Part shown: piece after piece, positions 9,490 to 18,500 of the stretch | How positions within the stretch are numbered: position 1 is the stretch's first letter | Layout of the letters: each line of letters opens with the position of its first letter | Assembly: GCF_000611645.1 (NCBI RefSeq) | Contig: NW_014012863.1 | Span: 1-18,500 of the forward strand | Direction: 5' to 3' | DNA: 18,500 nt | From: Monoraphidium neglectum | Lineage: Eukaryota > Chlorophyta > Chlorophyceae > Sphaeropleales > Selenastraceae | The notes under the pieces: generated by a model | Database searches by the model: none | Seen by the model: only the letters and a program-made list of their open reading frames with translations | Told to the model about the DNA's origin: nothing | Translations under genes and position numbers: made by a program

Positions 9490-10734
9490 ATGTCGGAGTC
9501 TAGCCAGGACACGGCTCCCTTCTTCGGATTCATCGGAGCGGCCTCTGCCTTGATTTTCAGCTGTGAGCTCAGCGCGGTCGACCGCCACTGGCCGCTGTCA
9601 GGGGTCTGTTACACGGATTCTTATACCAACACATGAGATTGACTTTGCATGACCTCCGCACGCGATCACACACGGCCAAGCCACATGGAGCAAGCTAGCA
9701 AGCCCTTGTCAGCACTGACAGATCATTTGCTGCTTCCTACGCAGGTATGGGTGCCGCATATGGGACCGCCAAGTCTGGCGTGGGTATTGCCTCCATGGGC
9801 GTGATGCGACCCGAGCTCGTGATGAAGTCCATCGTCCCCGTGGTCATGGCTGGTGTCCTGGGCATTTACGGCCTCATCATTGCCGTGATCATCTCCACAA
9901 ACAGTGAGCTTTCGTTTTTACAGCGATCCTGGGGCTCCCGCAGCCGCTGCCGCAGGGTGTGCTGCACAGTTGTGATACGGCTGGCACAACGTCATTCTGG
10001 CCGTTGAGCACAACGGAGCGTCGCCTCAGGGTGTTTCTGTTTGCCCAGGCTCTAAACCACGAACGAACAAACAACACCTGCAGTCTCGCCTGCCAAGTAC
10101 ACGCTGTTTGACGGCTTTGCTCATCTGTCATCCGGACTGTCGTGCGGCCTGGCTGGCCTGGCGGCGGGCATGGCCATCGGCATCGTCGGCGACGCCGGAG
10201 TCAGGTGGGCCCCACCTAGCATGGCAAGGTTGTTGCTGTAGCAATAGCGGCCTGTACGTGGCGGGCAACACGCGTGTGGCCCGAGATGCGGTGGCAGCTG
10301 GTCGACTCCCCCAAGTGCACCCAGCGCAGTCCTGCGTCGCTCGCTGCACCACTCATGTCCGTAGGGCCAACGCGCAGCAGCCAAAGCTCTTCGTGGGCAT
10401 GATCCTGATCCTCATTTTTGCGGAGGCGCTGGCGCTCTACGGCCTCATTGGTGAGAGTGTCACCCGCGCCAAGGGGGGCTGGGCGGTTGACAACTTGGCA
10501 GCATTGGCTGCAATGCAGTTGTAATGAAGTCTTGACACAACACGTGCATTCAGCAGGATACATGTTTGCTTCATGAGCACATCACCCTGAAGATGCCACA
10601 ACTGCTTTATGCCAAGCTTGCCTTTGTAAACAAGACGTCTGCACCTCAACCTTTCCTCACCTACTCCCCTTGCCCCTGCTTTTGCAATCGCAGTGGGCAT
10701 CATCTTGTCTTCCAAGGCAGGCGCTGCGGCCTGA
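9490..10734 (+). CDS. ATP6V0C: V-type H+-ATPase 16-kDa proteolipid subunit c
   Basis: Complete gene with five exons: 9490-9562, 9745-9903, 10084-10204, 10365-10450, 10694-10734 (TGA 10732-10734); 480 nt, 159 residues, the usual length. All introns are GT-AG (donors GTGAGC, GTGAGC, GTGGGC, GTGAGA) and all phases agree. This is the Vo-ring subunit that carries protons across the vacuolar and other endomembranes. Four transmembrane helices are clear: [17 protein letters not shown] at the start, [20 protein letters not shown], the glycine-rich third ([16 protein letters not shown]), and [19 protein letters not shown]. The essential proton-binding Glu is E138 in helix 4 (equivalent to yeast E137). 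The family hallmarks [11 protein letters not shown] and [18 protein letters not shown] are intact. The C-terminus is a short SSKAGAAA tail as in other green algae. TGTAA follows 93 nt after the stop. No defects seen; expected to be constitutively expressed. Confidence 0.97.
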
Positions 10735-10826
10735 TGCTCAAACATCTTCTGCGCCATATACCAACGTTCGACGCGTGCACAATTTGTCACAGCCAACCGG
10801 GCCTGGCGACTGGCGCACCTGTCCGC

Positions 10827-10831
10827 TGTAA
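10827..10831 (+). terminator. TGTAA polyadenylation signal of V-ATPase subunit c gene
   Basis: TGTAA 93 nt after the stop codon at 10732-10734; this pentamer is the established chlorophyte poly(A) signal. Position fits a short 3' UTR with cleavage expected about 10-20 nt further on. Confidence 0.6.
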
Positions 10832-13612
10832 ACACCCACATACTGTGTGCTTGTGTTGCGCAACAGGCGCGCACGGTTGCAGGAAACAGCTGTACTAGAA
10901 GGGGGTGCTTGGAGCGCAGGGTGCGCAAAGCTTAACGTTTTAAGGACATGCAAGAGGCGAGGTCATGAGCAGCAGGCTCGCGGCAGATAGTGGTGCAGCA
11001 GGTGACAGGCCGGCACTGGGCTGGGCGACTGTAGCCAGCAAAGGGTTGGGAGGCAAGCAGGGGCTCCAAATCCTACTGCTGGAGCGAAATGTGATCAGAC
11101 AGCAGGCCTGCATCATCGAAGCCGCGCACAAGGCCGCCACCACTCCAGTATCATCGCTTTTGAACGCCCATGCGTGCAACAATTTGTATTTGCCTGTGTG
11201 TGAAAAAGTGCATGTGTGCGCACCCGTGTGCGCGTCCATCCTTAATAGGCAGCGACACGCTTGGAGGGCCGAATGTGGCAAGAAAGGCTCACATGCTCGC
11301 GGAACCCTCGTTTATTTACAGTGGCGCCCATTGTTCCTCCCAAACCCCTTCTCTGATTGCTGGCCGTGTGGACCTGGTTCAGCGCAGGGGGTTCTGGCTT
11401 GGCCGGCCAGGCGGCTATTTGTCACGCAACTACCGTGTTTTGTCATGTGGGCCAGTGATGCAGCCCACCCGCAGGCAAGCTGGCCTGTGTCCAACGCCCT
11501 GTTCAAGCTATGTGTACTTGTCGGCACTCACGAACCTTCTGAGCAGGCTTCCTTACGGGTCTGACCCTGAGAGCTAGGGGCTTTCAAAGGGTGTTATAGA
11601 TTGTCAAAGCGTGGCAACGCCTGCTCTGCAATGCACCTGCTAGGAGGCTGCCCGCGCCACGTTGCAGGCTTGATACACCTCCTTTGCCCTCCTGGAGCCC
11701 TGCTCCTGCAGCGTTCTGCTTGGCATGTGGATTTATGTTGTGCGATTGGCAGCTTGTCCGATTGTGCAAAAGACCAGGGTGAAGTCTTGAACCCTTGTTG
11801 CCAAGAGATACTGGGGAAGATCGCGCACCCACCATTGGTTGTGCTCACGTGTCAGACCTAGAATGGTTGTGATCCGCTTCTCGCTGCGCGGCCAGCATGT
11901 AGGTGGGCGCATAAAATTGTGTGTGCGTGTGTGCGAATGTGTGCGGAGGCTGCGAATGCTGCGCACAAGGAATGCTATCCTGTTGAATGGACTTTCAGAA
12001 GGTTTGATTCATAACAGCCTGCAACAAAACCGCTCAAGCCAACCCGTGATTATTTTGCGGGGACAGACGTTAGTGTGCAGGGAGCGCCCCAGTTGCATTT
12101 GCACTGCAGTCACGTATGGCACTCCCAGATTGCAATTCAGCAAGAGCTTTATAGTTGCCCAGTCTGTGCCACAAAGTGTACAGTATTACAGCAAGCCTCG
12201 TCACAATTTTAGACCAATTACAAAGCAACGGTCTCTCTTCAAAATTAGCAGCAACATGCCCAAAGCTGCTCGAGGGTGGCCCCAGGTGGGCGGCTCAGAG
12301 GGATGCAAGATCGCTGAGACTTCAGCCCTGGCATAGGCGTACCAGGGTAAAACAGGTCTTGAAGGGTTTGTTACGGGCCTCAAAGGTCGTGGTGTTGCCC
12401 GCGCAGAGGCATAGTGCTTGATCGACGAGCAGCTGTTTAGCAGCTGTTCAGGTGTTCAAGCGGCTAACTCCAGTCCAAAGCTGCCATGCGCGCGCTCGAG
12501 TTTTTGTACAATAGCAAGATAATATGTTTGAAGAGAAAAAAGCATGCTCCATTCCTCATGGATTGTGAGATCGGACATTCAAATTCTGATCAGACGGGTC
12601 AGTACTGCAGATGGCACTTGATTTAAGGTATTCCACACCAAAGTATTGCATTTCGTGGCGCGCGCTTTGCGGCAGCACCCTCTCTTGTTACTCGACCAAA
12701 TGTCCTATTTGTGAGGCTGACATCCGCTTTCAAAGGCTCATTAAGGATTTTATTGTTGATTCAAGGCTGTCTCAGTGATCGCACTGCGGACAGCGCACCC
12801 ATCGCACGGATGATTGTGGTGATGACATCAGCGGTGCTCACTGTTGTGCTGCATTTGCTGTGATGATTACGTGCCGCACACCACAGGCACAACACAGTTG
12901 AGGCACCGATGAGCGCACCTAGCAGTGCGCATGGGCGCCACCACCCAGTGGCAGCCGAGAAGCCAAAGATTTTTGGGGGGCGACCACAAACCCCAGCGCC
13001 CTTGTTGGGGAGCTGTTCCTGATAACATGTCTGAATTCCTCTAAGGCAGCGATGACGACAGCAGCTCCTACCTGCAGATCAGCAGATGCCTGAGTGTACG
13101 TCATGCTTCCAGAATCATGTGTGTGTTGCAGCCGGAGTCCCCCCTTCTACTAAGCTGCAGGCGGACAGCTGATGTCATGGCGCAGTGTTGCCCACGCAGC
13201 CTGCGTGGCTTGCCATACCACATAGGCACCCGCCCATACCGTCCCCCTCATTCACAACAAATAGCTCACGAGGGCCTTGAGATTTTAGTCATCATCACTG
13301 TTAAATCCTTAAGAACAAGCTGCGAAGGGCGCACAAGGGCGCACAACGAGTACAGAGCTTGCGAGTGCCACAAGACTGGGCCATGTCAGCCCAAAGCTGA
13401 ACCAATAGCACCCACAAAAAAGACCACCATAGGTGAAACTTGGGGCAGGTGGAGAGTGTTAGTCCATGTGCACGCCTGCGTGGTCGCATGACGCCTTCAA
13501 GTGCAAACTCCCTTGCCCATCTAACAACAGGGCCTCCAGCAAATTGCTGCACACGCTTGTATGCAGCTGCACCTCACCGCCATTTGCTGATAACCGCGAT
13601 TTGCACCTGGCC

Positions 13613-13618
13613 CACGTG
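13613..13618. promoter_or_regulatory. Possible G-box (CACGTG)
   Basis: A palindromic CACGTG hexamer followed directly by ATAAAAGC, a weak TATA-like sequence, about 430 nt upstream of the ATG at 14045. G-boxes are bHLH/bZIP sites in green plants. A single hexamer is weak evidence. Confidence 0.2.
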
Positions 13619-14044
13619 ATAAAAGCATCGGACCTGGCCACACTGCTGGTGACAACACACTGCACTACTGAAGTCTGCACCTGCCCACCTGGGCGGGCGA
13701 GGGCGATGGGACATGGGGACATCACCGTAACGGCCACCTCTCGATAGGGAGTACGTGTCTACGAATTGCACAACATTGTAATGTCACCACCCAGGTGGAT
13801 CCTCGCAATCACCGTAGTCTTGCGCGATCGCTCGCTGTAATGAGTAGCCAGGCGCAAGTCCCAGCTTCATAGAGCAGCATGAGGTTCTGCTGATAACACC
13901 CGTTGTCTGCACCGGTGCACGTGGAGCGCCGCGTCGTCGTTGCACGTGTCTGAGGCGCTTTCAAACTTGGCATGCGCAACAGCGCAGCAGCTGCAGCCAC
14001 CAGCAACGCGCGCTAGCTCAGTAGCACGGGAGCCGGGCGCATCC

Positions 14045-16439
14045 ATGGACACATGGATTGCCACCATCGCAACTGCGGACGTGGCTGCGGGCGGAGCGGG
14101 CGGCGACCCAGCCAGGCGCATCGAGATGCACAAGGTTCGCACAACCCGCTGCTGCGCGGTGGCCGGCCGGCCGGCCGGCATGCGCGTACTGCGGCTGTCG
14201 CTGCAACGCCCCCGCATTACTGTTCGCAGTTGCGCACCGCACCGGCGGTCGCAGGTGCAGTTAGTCATGGCACTGCCCCCATGAACCTGTTGGCGCCAGG
14301 TCCGGTGTCCGAAACCGCTGCGTTCCTTACTTTATCAACACCCTCGCCCCCCCGCCGCCGGCGTGCGCGCAGCGCCTTGCGCGCCTGGCCGAGCTCGCGC
14401 TCGGCGCGCGGCAGCGGCTGGCGGCGCTCGATGACGCAAAAGCGGCGCTGCACGAGCGCAAGGCGGTGCAGCAGGCGCAGCTTGCCGCGGCGCTTGACGC
14501 TCGGCTCTCGGCGGCCGACGCCGGCCTGCACCCGTACAGGTGTGCTGCGGCTGCCGCCGGCGCCCGTGCGCGGCGGAAAGCGCCCGCCTTGGGTTGCGGC
14601 TTGCGCTCACCGCACACCCATGGGCCGCGCCGGTGCAAGCGGCGATGGTTGCGGTGCTCGAGGGCGCTGCATTAGACACCGCCAGGGAGCGCTACGGCCC
14701 CAAAAACCCCTGAAACCGCGGCGTTCTTGCCGTCCCGCACCCCCAGGGTTGCCCTCCACGACCGCGCGGCCGCCTTGGAGCGCGCCGCGGCGTTTTACTC
14801 GGACGCCCTCCGCGGCCTGCGGCCAGACCCCTCGGACGCGGAGTGGGCGGCGGCGGGCGCCGCGTTTGAGCGGCTGGCGGGGGACGCGGCGGCGGCGGCG
14901 GCGGCAGCTAGGGAGCAGGGGGAGCCGCGGGCGCTGGTGGAGCGGTTGGTCGCTGAGGTGGCCCCCAGCCAGGTGAGGATCCTGACTCAGGCAAATCCTG
15001 AGAGGCGTGCGGCGCGGCGGCCTGCAGGCACGCAGGCCTGTGCTATGACAGCGCAGGCGCTGCCGTCGCATGTGTGGCGGGGCCGCCAGGGTGGCGCCCT
15101 GCCCGGCAGCGGATGTCCCCTTGCTCGGAAGAGTAGAGCTGTGCAAGTGTGAGCGACAAAGTTTGCTATTGTGGTGTGTTGCCGGCACGCGCCTGCTCCA
15201 CAGGCCGACCATGCGGCGGCCGTCGAGGTGCTGCGGGCGCGCGCGGACGAGCTGGCCGCGGCGCTGCAGCGGGCGGAGGCGGCGCGCGACGCCGCGCTGC
15301 GGCGCGCGGAGGCCGCGGAGGCGCTGCACGCGGCCGCGGACGCGCAGTCGCACGCGCTCGCCGTGGCGGTCGGGAGGCTGCGGCAGCAGGCGGCGGTGCT
15401 CGCTTCGACGGGCGCCCTTGGGTGGGGGGCTGGAGGCGCGGGTGAGAGCGCTGCTGCGGCGGCAGGCGGCCCGCGTTTCGAGCGGCCGTCATTGACGGAC
15501 AAGCGTGACCCAGTCGGCTCACACCCCGCCATCGGCGGGGATGGCGGCAGTCAAAGCGACCACGGCAGGGCAGCGATGCTGGGGCCTGCGCGGCTGCGGG
15601 CGCAGGGCGGCGAGCTCGCGCCACAGGGCGCGCGAGCGTCGCTTCGGCGGCCCTCTTCAGCGCCCGCCGGCAGGCCGACAGGGGATGTGTGGATAGGGGC
15701 AGCAGAGGCCCGCGCAGCCGCCGGCGCCGCGGCGCACCCCGCAGAGCTGCGTGCATGGGCGGGCCGGGACCAGTGGGGCGGCCCCCCGCGGGGGCTTCCA
15801 GGCGGCTGGGGAGCAGACCCTGACTGCGCGGGCGGTCGCGCTGGGTCGGCTGGGGACGCCAGCGTTGGCCGCGGCCTGTTTCTCAGCGCTGAGGTGGACA
15901 AGCAGGAAGCTTGGGACCTGCACGGATCACCCCAGCTTCGGTCTGCCGCCGACACCACCGACACGCCTCAGCGCAGCAGGCTTGGCTTCAGCTGCGGTGG
16001 CGGCGGCGGCGGTGCGCTCGGCGGCGCGCAGAGCGTGAGGGAGGTGCGGCTGCGGCGGTCCTACCAGGCGATGCTCTCGCAGCTGCAGGCGCGGCACCAG
16101 CAGGCCGCCTACGCGTGCGAGCTGAGGCACAAGGAGGTGGGGCAGAGGGGCGCGCACGCATGCGCCTTCCCGGGCGCGCCGCCCGCCGTGCGCGGCGCCG
16201 CCTGTCGTGGGTGGCCAGGGCGACAGGCGCGCATATGCATGGCTGTGCACATGATTTGCATCCCATCAACAAAGGCCTGTCCACACCAACATTCCCCATA
16301 TCAATCTCTTTTCCCGTTGCTGTTCAAAATTTTGACAGGAGCTGCGCCTTCAAGCTGAATCGCATGCAGCCGCCCTTGAGCGCCTGGCGGCAAACGGGCA
16401 GGACGCCGTCACCGCGGCCGTCCGGCAGCAACAGCAGCT

Positions 16440-16502
<63 letters not shown>

Positions 16503-17754
16503 GGCCCCGCAGTCGGAGGAGCTCGCAGAGCTGCGCGCCCGCCTCGCGGCCGCGGCGCGCGAGCGGGCGCGGCAGCAGGCGCTGCTGGAAGAGGCGCAGG
16601 CGGACGCGCTGCGCCTCGTCAGCGATCACGCCCGCCAGATCAGGGAGCTGCGGCAGGCACATGCCGCTGAGCTGGCGGCGGCGCCGTCGCCCGGCGGCGA
16701 GCGTGCAGCCGCCGACGCAGGCACGCGGGGCGGCGCACGGGACGCGCGGGGGGGCGGCGACAGCAGCGGCGCTGGCGCTGGCGGCGGCGGCGGCGGAGGC
16801 GGTGCGCGGGGTTTGGTGGGGCCGCAGCAGCTGGAGGCGCTGGCGGAGAGGTATGGTGTCGAGGGAGCGTGGCGCTCGCACCAGGAGGCGCTGCAGCGCG
16901 CGGCCAGACCCGGCAGGGACGGGCGCGGGCCGACCGCAGCGGCGGGGTCGCATGCAGCGTGCACGGGCGACGGCAAGCACAGCAATGGCTGCATCAATGC
17001 GTCCCAGGGCAATTCGACGGGTTTCTTTAACTGGCCGGCCCACGCTGCGGCCACGGGCAGCAACAGCGAACAGACAGGGCCCGCTGCGTCGAGCTCAGGG
17101 CTCGGGCGCAGCAGCGGGTGCGGCAGCCCCGTGCGACGCTGGGGGGTGGCGGAGCAGGCGCCGCGGCAGCCCGCTGCGTTGCCGGCTGTGGCCAGCCCGG
17201 GGAAGGCCGCTGAGTCAGACCTCAGGAGGCCTGCCACACTGCTGGACCGCCTGCTGGGGCTCAGCCCAGACAAGGAGGGGCGACAGCCCCAGCAGCAGCC
17301 CCAGCAGCAGCCCCAGCAGCAGCAGCAGCGGCAGCAGCAGCAGCGGCATCGACAGCAAGCCCTGCGCAGCCGCAGCGCCCCCGGCTCTGCGAACGCAAAC
17401 GCGCCGCGCCGCTGCGTACGATGCGGCCTGGACGACGAGTCATCCCCAGGGGCATGCAGCTTCCACCCGGGCCTGGTGCCGGCGCCAGGGGCGCTCCTGT
17501 ACACCCCTGAGTGGCAGGCCTGCCGGGCCGGCTGCGCCGCGGGAGAGCCCGGGTGCTACACACGCGTGAAGCACTTTTACGTGACCGGCGCCGCGCCCTC
17601 GGCAGCGGATGGCGGGGTGGGCGCTGCTGGAGGCGGGGCGCGGCCTGCAGATGGGTCGGAGGGGCCCACCGCCAGGGGGCAGCAGGGTGGCGCTGAGGCG
17701 GCTCCGCGGCCGCGCTGGCGGCTGCCTGCGCCCAGCAGCAGGCGAGGCGCATGA
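14045..17754 (+). CDS. Coiled-coil, polyGln protein with C-terminal CHORD-like zinc module
   Basis: Five exons: 14045-14134, 14373-14539, 14747-14972, 15204-16136, 16339-17754 (TGA 17752-17754); 2832 nt, 943 residues, phases agree. Donors are GTTCGC, GTGTGC, GTGAGG and GTGGGG. The ATG at 14045 is the first in its frame, with good context (ATCCATGGAC). Residues about 20-230 are Ala/Glu/Arg/Leu-rich coiled coil in several blocks. Residues 230-450 are low complexity and include RPSSAP at 310-315. A second coil (about 450-580) is broken by a Gln tract at 502-527. Gly-, Ser- and Gln-rich linkers follow. At 831-884 there is a Cys/His module: C831, C834, C845, H848 (in CSFHPG), W864, C867, C871, C878, H884. 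The HPG and following W...C...GC...H recall CHORD domains, though spacing differs. A structural or centrosome/cytoskeletal scaffold is plausible but inferred. TGTAA lies 54 nt after the stop. Confidence 0.8.
14161..14179. repeat. (GGCC)n tandem repeat in intron
   Basis: Four and a half copies of GGCC, self-complementary, inside intron 14135-14372 of the coiled-coil gene. Simple-sequence slippage is the likely origin. Confidence 0.8.
16426..16503 (+). repeat. Coding (CAG)n, polyGln tract
   Basis: Twenty-six codons that are CAG except for two CAA and one CTG, coding Q4-L-Q21 at residues 502-527 of the coiled-coil protein. It interrupts the second coiled-coil block and stays in frame with exon 5. 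Long pure CAG runs are length-variable. Confidence 0.95.
17287..17355 (+). repeat. Coding CCCCAGCAGCAG / CAG repeat
   Basis: Three copies of a Pro-Gln-Gln-Gln unit followed by CAG with CGG interruptions, coding a Gln/Pro/Arg-rich stretch before the zinc module. The plus-strand frame is that of the zinc-module exon. Confidence 0.9.
17413..17574 (+). other. Cys/His zinc-binding module (CxxC...CxFHPG...WxxC...GC...H)
   Basis: Spacing is C-x2-C-x10-C-x2-H-PG, then W-x2-C-x3-C-x6-C-x5-H. Eight ligands suggest two zinc ions. The CSFHPG core, the downstream Trp and the final GC...H order recall CHORD domains (known from HSP90 co-chaperones RAR1/CHP1), but the first pair is CxxC and the second half is shorter. 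It sits near the C-terminus, followed by about 59 low-complexity residues. Confidence 0.7.
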
Positions 17755-18258
17755 CCCTCTTTTGGGCGTGGCTGCAGACAAGCAGTAAGCATGTGCGGAG
17801 CACGGTTTGTAACGCACAGGCACTACACTGGGATGACAAAACCTGCGCTTTCTGCGCGTCACGCCGGATGAGCGTGTCTCACGGCCATCACCAAAGCACT
17901 GCCCGACCCCCTAGCACAGGGCATGAACGACAGCTCACTATAGTGCAGAAGGTTGTGGTACTGGCATCTGGCAACCACTGCTTCCGTGCGCCAATCCTAC
18001 CCAGGCTCGGTGTCCTCCATGGCTGAAAAGTGCGGCTCAGTAACACCTCCCCTAGGTGACGCTGCACCCTCACGGGTACCCTGGCCTATGCGACGCACCA
18101 CAGTGCATGCCAAGGCTAACAGGCGGCAACGCATGATTGAAAATGAGGGGAATCCAACACAAAGCAAGTCGTCCGCTATAAACAACAAATTAACCAGCAT
18201 AAAGCTTGCGATGGTGATGGTGACAACTGCCGTGTCTACTCGATGTCCTGAACGCGTC
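17755..18258. other. Intergenic region between convergent genes
   Basis: About 500 bp between the stops of the coiled-coil gene (+) and the RING gene (-). TGTAA at 17808-17812 fits as the plus-strand poly(A) signal. No TTACA (minus-strand TGTAA) was found before 18259, so the RING gene may use a variant signal. The part near 18130-18230 is AT-rich. No gene seen. Confidence 0.65.
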
Positions 18259-18500
18259 TCAGTAGACATTAAGCACCGCCGTGATGGGCGCGCGGCACAG
18301 CGGGCACGGCTCCCCCAACTTCACCAGCGCCGCGCATTCGGTGCAGACGCAGCGGTGGACGCTCGAGCCGTGGAGGTACCCGATCTGGCGGCGATTAGTC
18401 AGGCATATGATGCACATGTCCTCCTCGTCCTGCGGCTCGCCGTCCCCTCCCGCAGCTGCTGCGGGCGGCGCGGACGGCCCAGCCGCGGCCACTGCGGTGG
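18259..18500 (-). CDS. MDM2-type RING finger protein, 5' partial
   Basis: The 3' coding exon of a minus-strand gene, stop TGA at 18261-18259, running open to the window edge. A CAG just upstream of the first GTG (about 18493-18491) could be an acceptor, so the true exon start is unresolved. After an Ala/Pro/Gly linker and an acidic DEED, a RING follows at 18414-18295. Its ligands are C-x2-C-x10-H-x4-H-x3-C-x2-C-x9-C-x2-C. This C2H2C4 order and spacing match the MDM2/MDMX RING, with one residue less in the last loop. PCPLCRAPI precedes a short tail ending VLNVY at the very C-terminus; in MDM2 an equivalent aromatic tail is needed for dimerisation and E3 activity. Likely a ubiquitin-protein ligase; its substrate is unknown because the N-terminal part is outside the window. 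It is convergent with the coiled-coil gene. Confidence 0.85.
   Translation of the reverse strand, partial: TAVAAAGPSAPPAAAAGGDGEPQDEEDMCIICLTNRRQIGYLHGSSVHRCVCTECAALVKLGEPCPLCRAPITAVLNVY

Larger units (their letters stand above)
10735..14044. other. Gene-poor 3.3-kb region, no supported gene
   Basis: Sequence between the V-ATPase gene and the coiled-coil gene. It begins with the V-ATPase 3' UTR and should end with the promoter of the next gene. GC is visibly lower than in exons and AT-rich patches occur at about 12500-12800. It contains GT-rich stretches (11195-11235, 11915-11945) and several open frames of 80-200 codons on both strands, but none has the GC-rich third positions, splice-linked partners or motifs of the real genes here. 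It may hold an unrecognised non-coding RNA or decayed element; I see no terminal repeats or target-site duplications. Confidence 0.55.

Noticed and set aside
11839..12336. 165-codon plus-strand open frame in the gene-poor region
   Set aside because: Codon use unlike the true exons, no domain and no plausible start or splice partner.
12815..12905. Two GTGATGA boxes and a TGTTGTGC/GCACAACA hairpin, possible C/D snoRNA
   Set aside because: No CTGA box D at a suitable distance and no terminal stem; boxes of 7 nt occur by chance.
12919..13104. Minus-strand frame containing an alanine-rich helix-like stretch
   Set aside because: Very short, no consistent splice-linked continuation found upstream or downstream.
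13459..13737. 92-codon minus-strand open frame with a fairly protein-like composition
   Set aside because: The opposite strand is equally open, no motif, no linked exons; kept only as a point to test with RNA data.
14590..14712. Possible extra exon starting at an ATG near 14645 in the coiled-coil gene
   Set aside because: It would break phase between exons 14373-14539 and 14747-14972, which join cleanly (AG + G = Arg), and it runs into a stop.
16324..17043. Long minus-strand frame with poly-Leu opposite the CAG run
   Set aside because: Mirror image of the coding CAG repeat and GC-rich exon; the plus strand holds the spliced gene.

Overview
The window looks like nuclear DNA of a GC-rich green alga (Chlorophyta). 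The genes are broken by many short GT-AG introns (mostly about 80-500 nt). Coding exons are strongly G/C-biased at third positions. Several genes are followed by TGTAA, the polyadenylation signal typical of chlorophytes. Proteins carry Ala/Gly/Gln-rich low-complexity tracts, and introns hold (GT)n, (GGT)n and CA-rich repeats. I cannot name the species. No bacterial operon, rRNA, convincing tRNA, CRISPR array or intact transposon was seen. All gene models were built by hand from open frames, splice consensus and phase agreement.

Layout: (1) 1-3246 (+), the 3' part of a kinesin-light-chain-like TPR protein ending in an RGG tail. (2) 5730-4034 (-), a three-exon gene for a 402-residue single-pass membrane protein with an acidic heptad-repeat tail. 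It is tail-to-tail with gene 1, and an 11-bp inverted repeat that holds a TGTAA signal for each strand lies between them. (3) 6166-8686 (+), an eight-exon gene for a 313-residue, probably mitochondrial, FASTK/RAP/OPR-like helical-repeat protein. It is divergent from gene 2 across about 435 bp with an AT-rich core. (4) 9490-10734 (+), a complete five-exon gene for the V-type H+-ATPase proteolipid subunit c, the one certain identification. (5) About 3.3 kb (10735-14044) with lower GC and no gene I can support. (6) 14045-17754 (+), a five-exon gene for a 943-residue coiled-coil, polyQ protein with a C-terminal Cys/His zinc-binding module. (7) 18500-18259 (-), the 3' exon of an MDM2-type RING finger protein cut by the window edge.

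The genes look like ordinary unlinked housekeeping and cell-structure genes; nothing suggests a shared pathway. The most unusual points are the symmetric poly(A) palindrome between genes 1 and 2, the unassigned membrane protein whose heptad repeats are completed only by splicing, the CHORD-like zinc module on a long coiled-coil protein, and the MDM2-spaced RING in an alga. I found no defence-type or otherwise clearly new multi-gene system.
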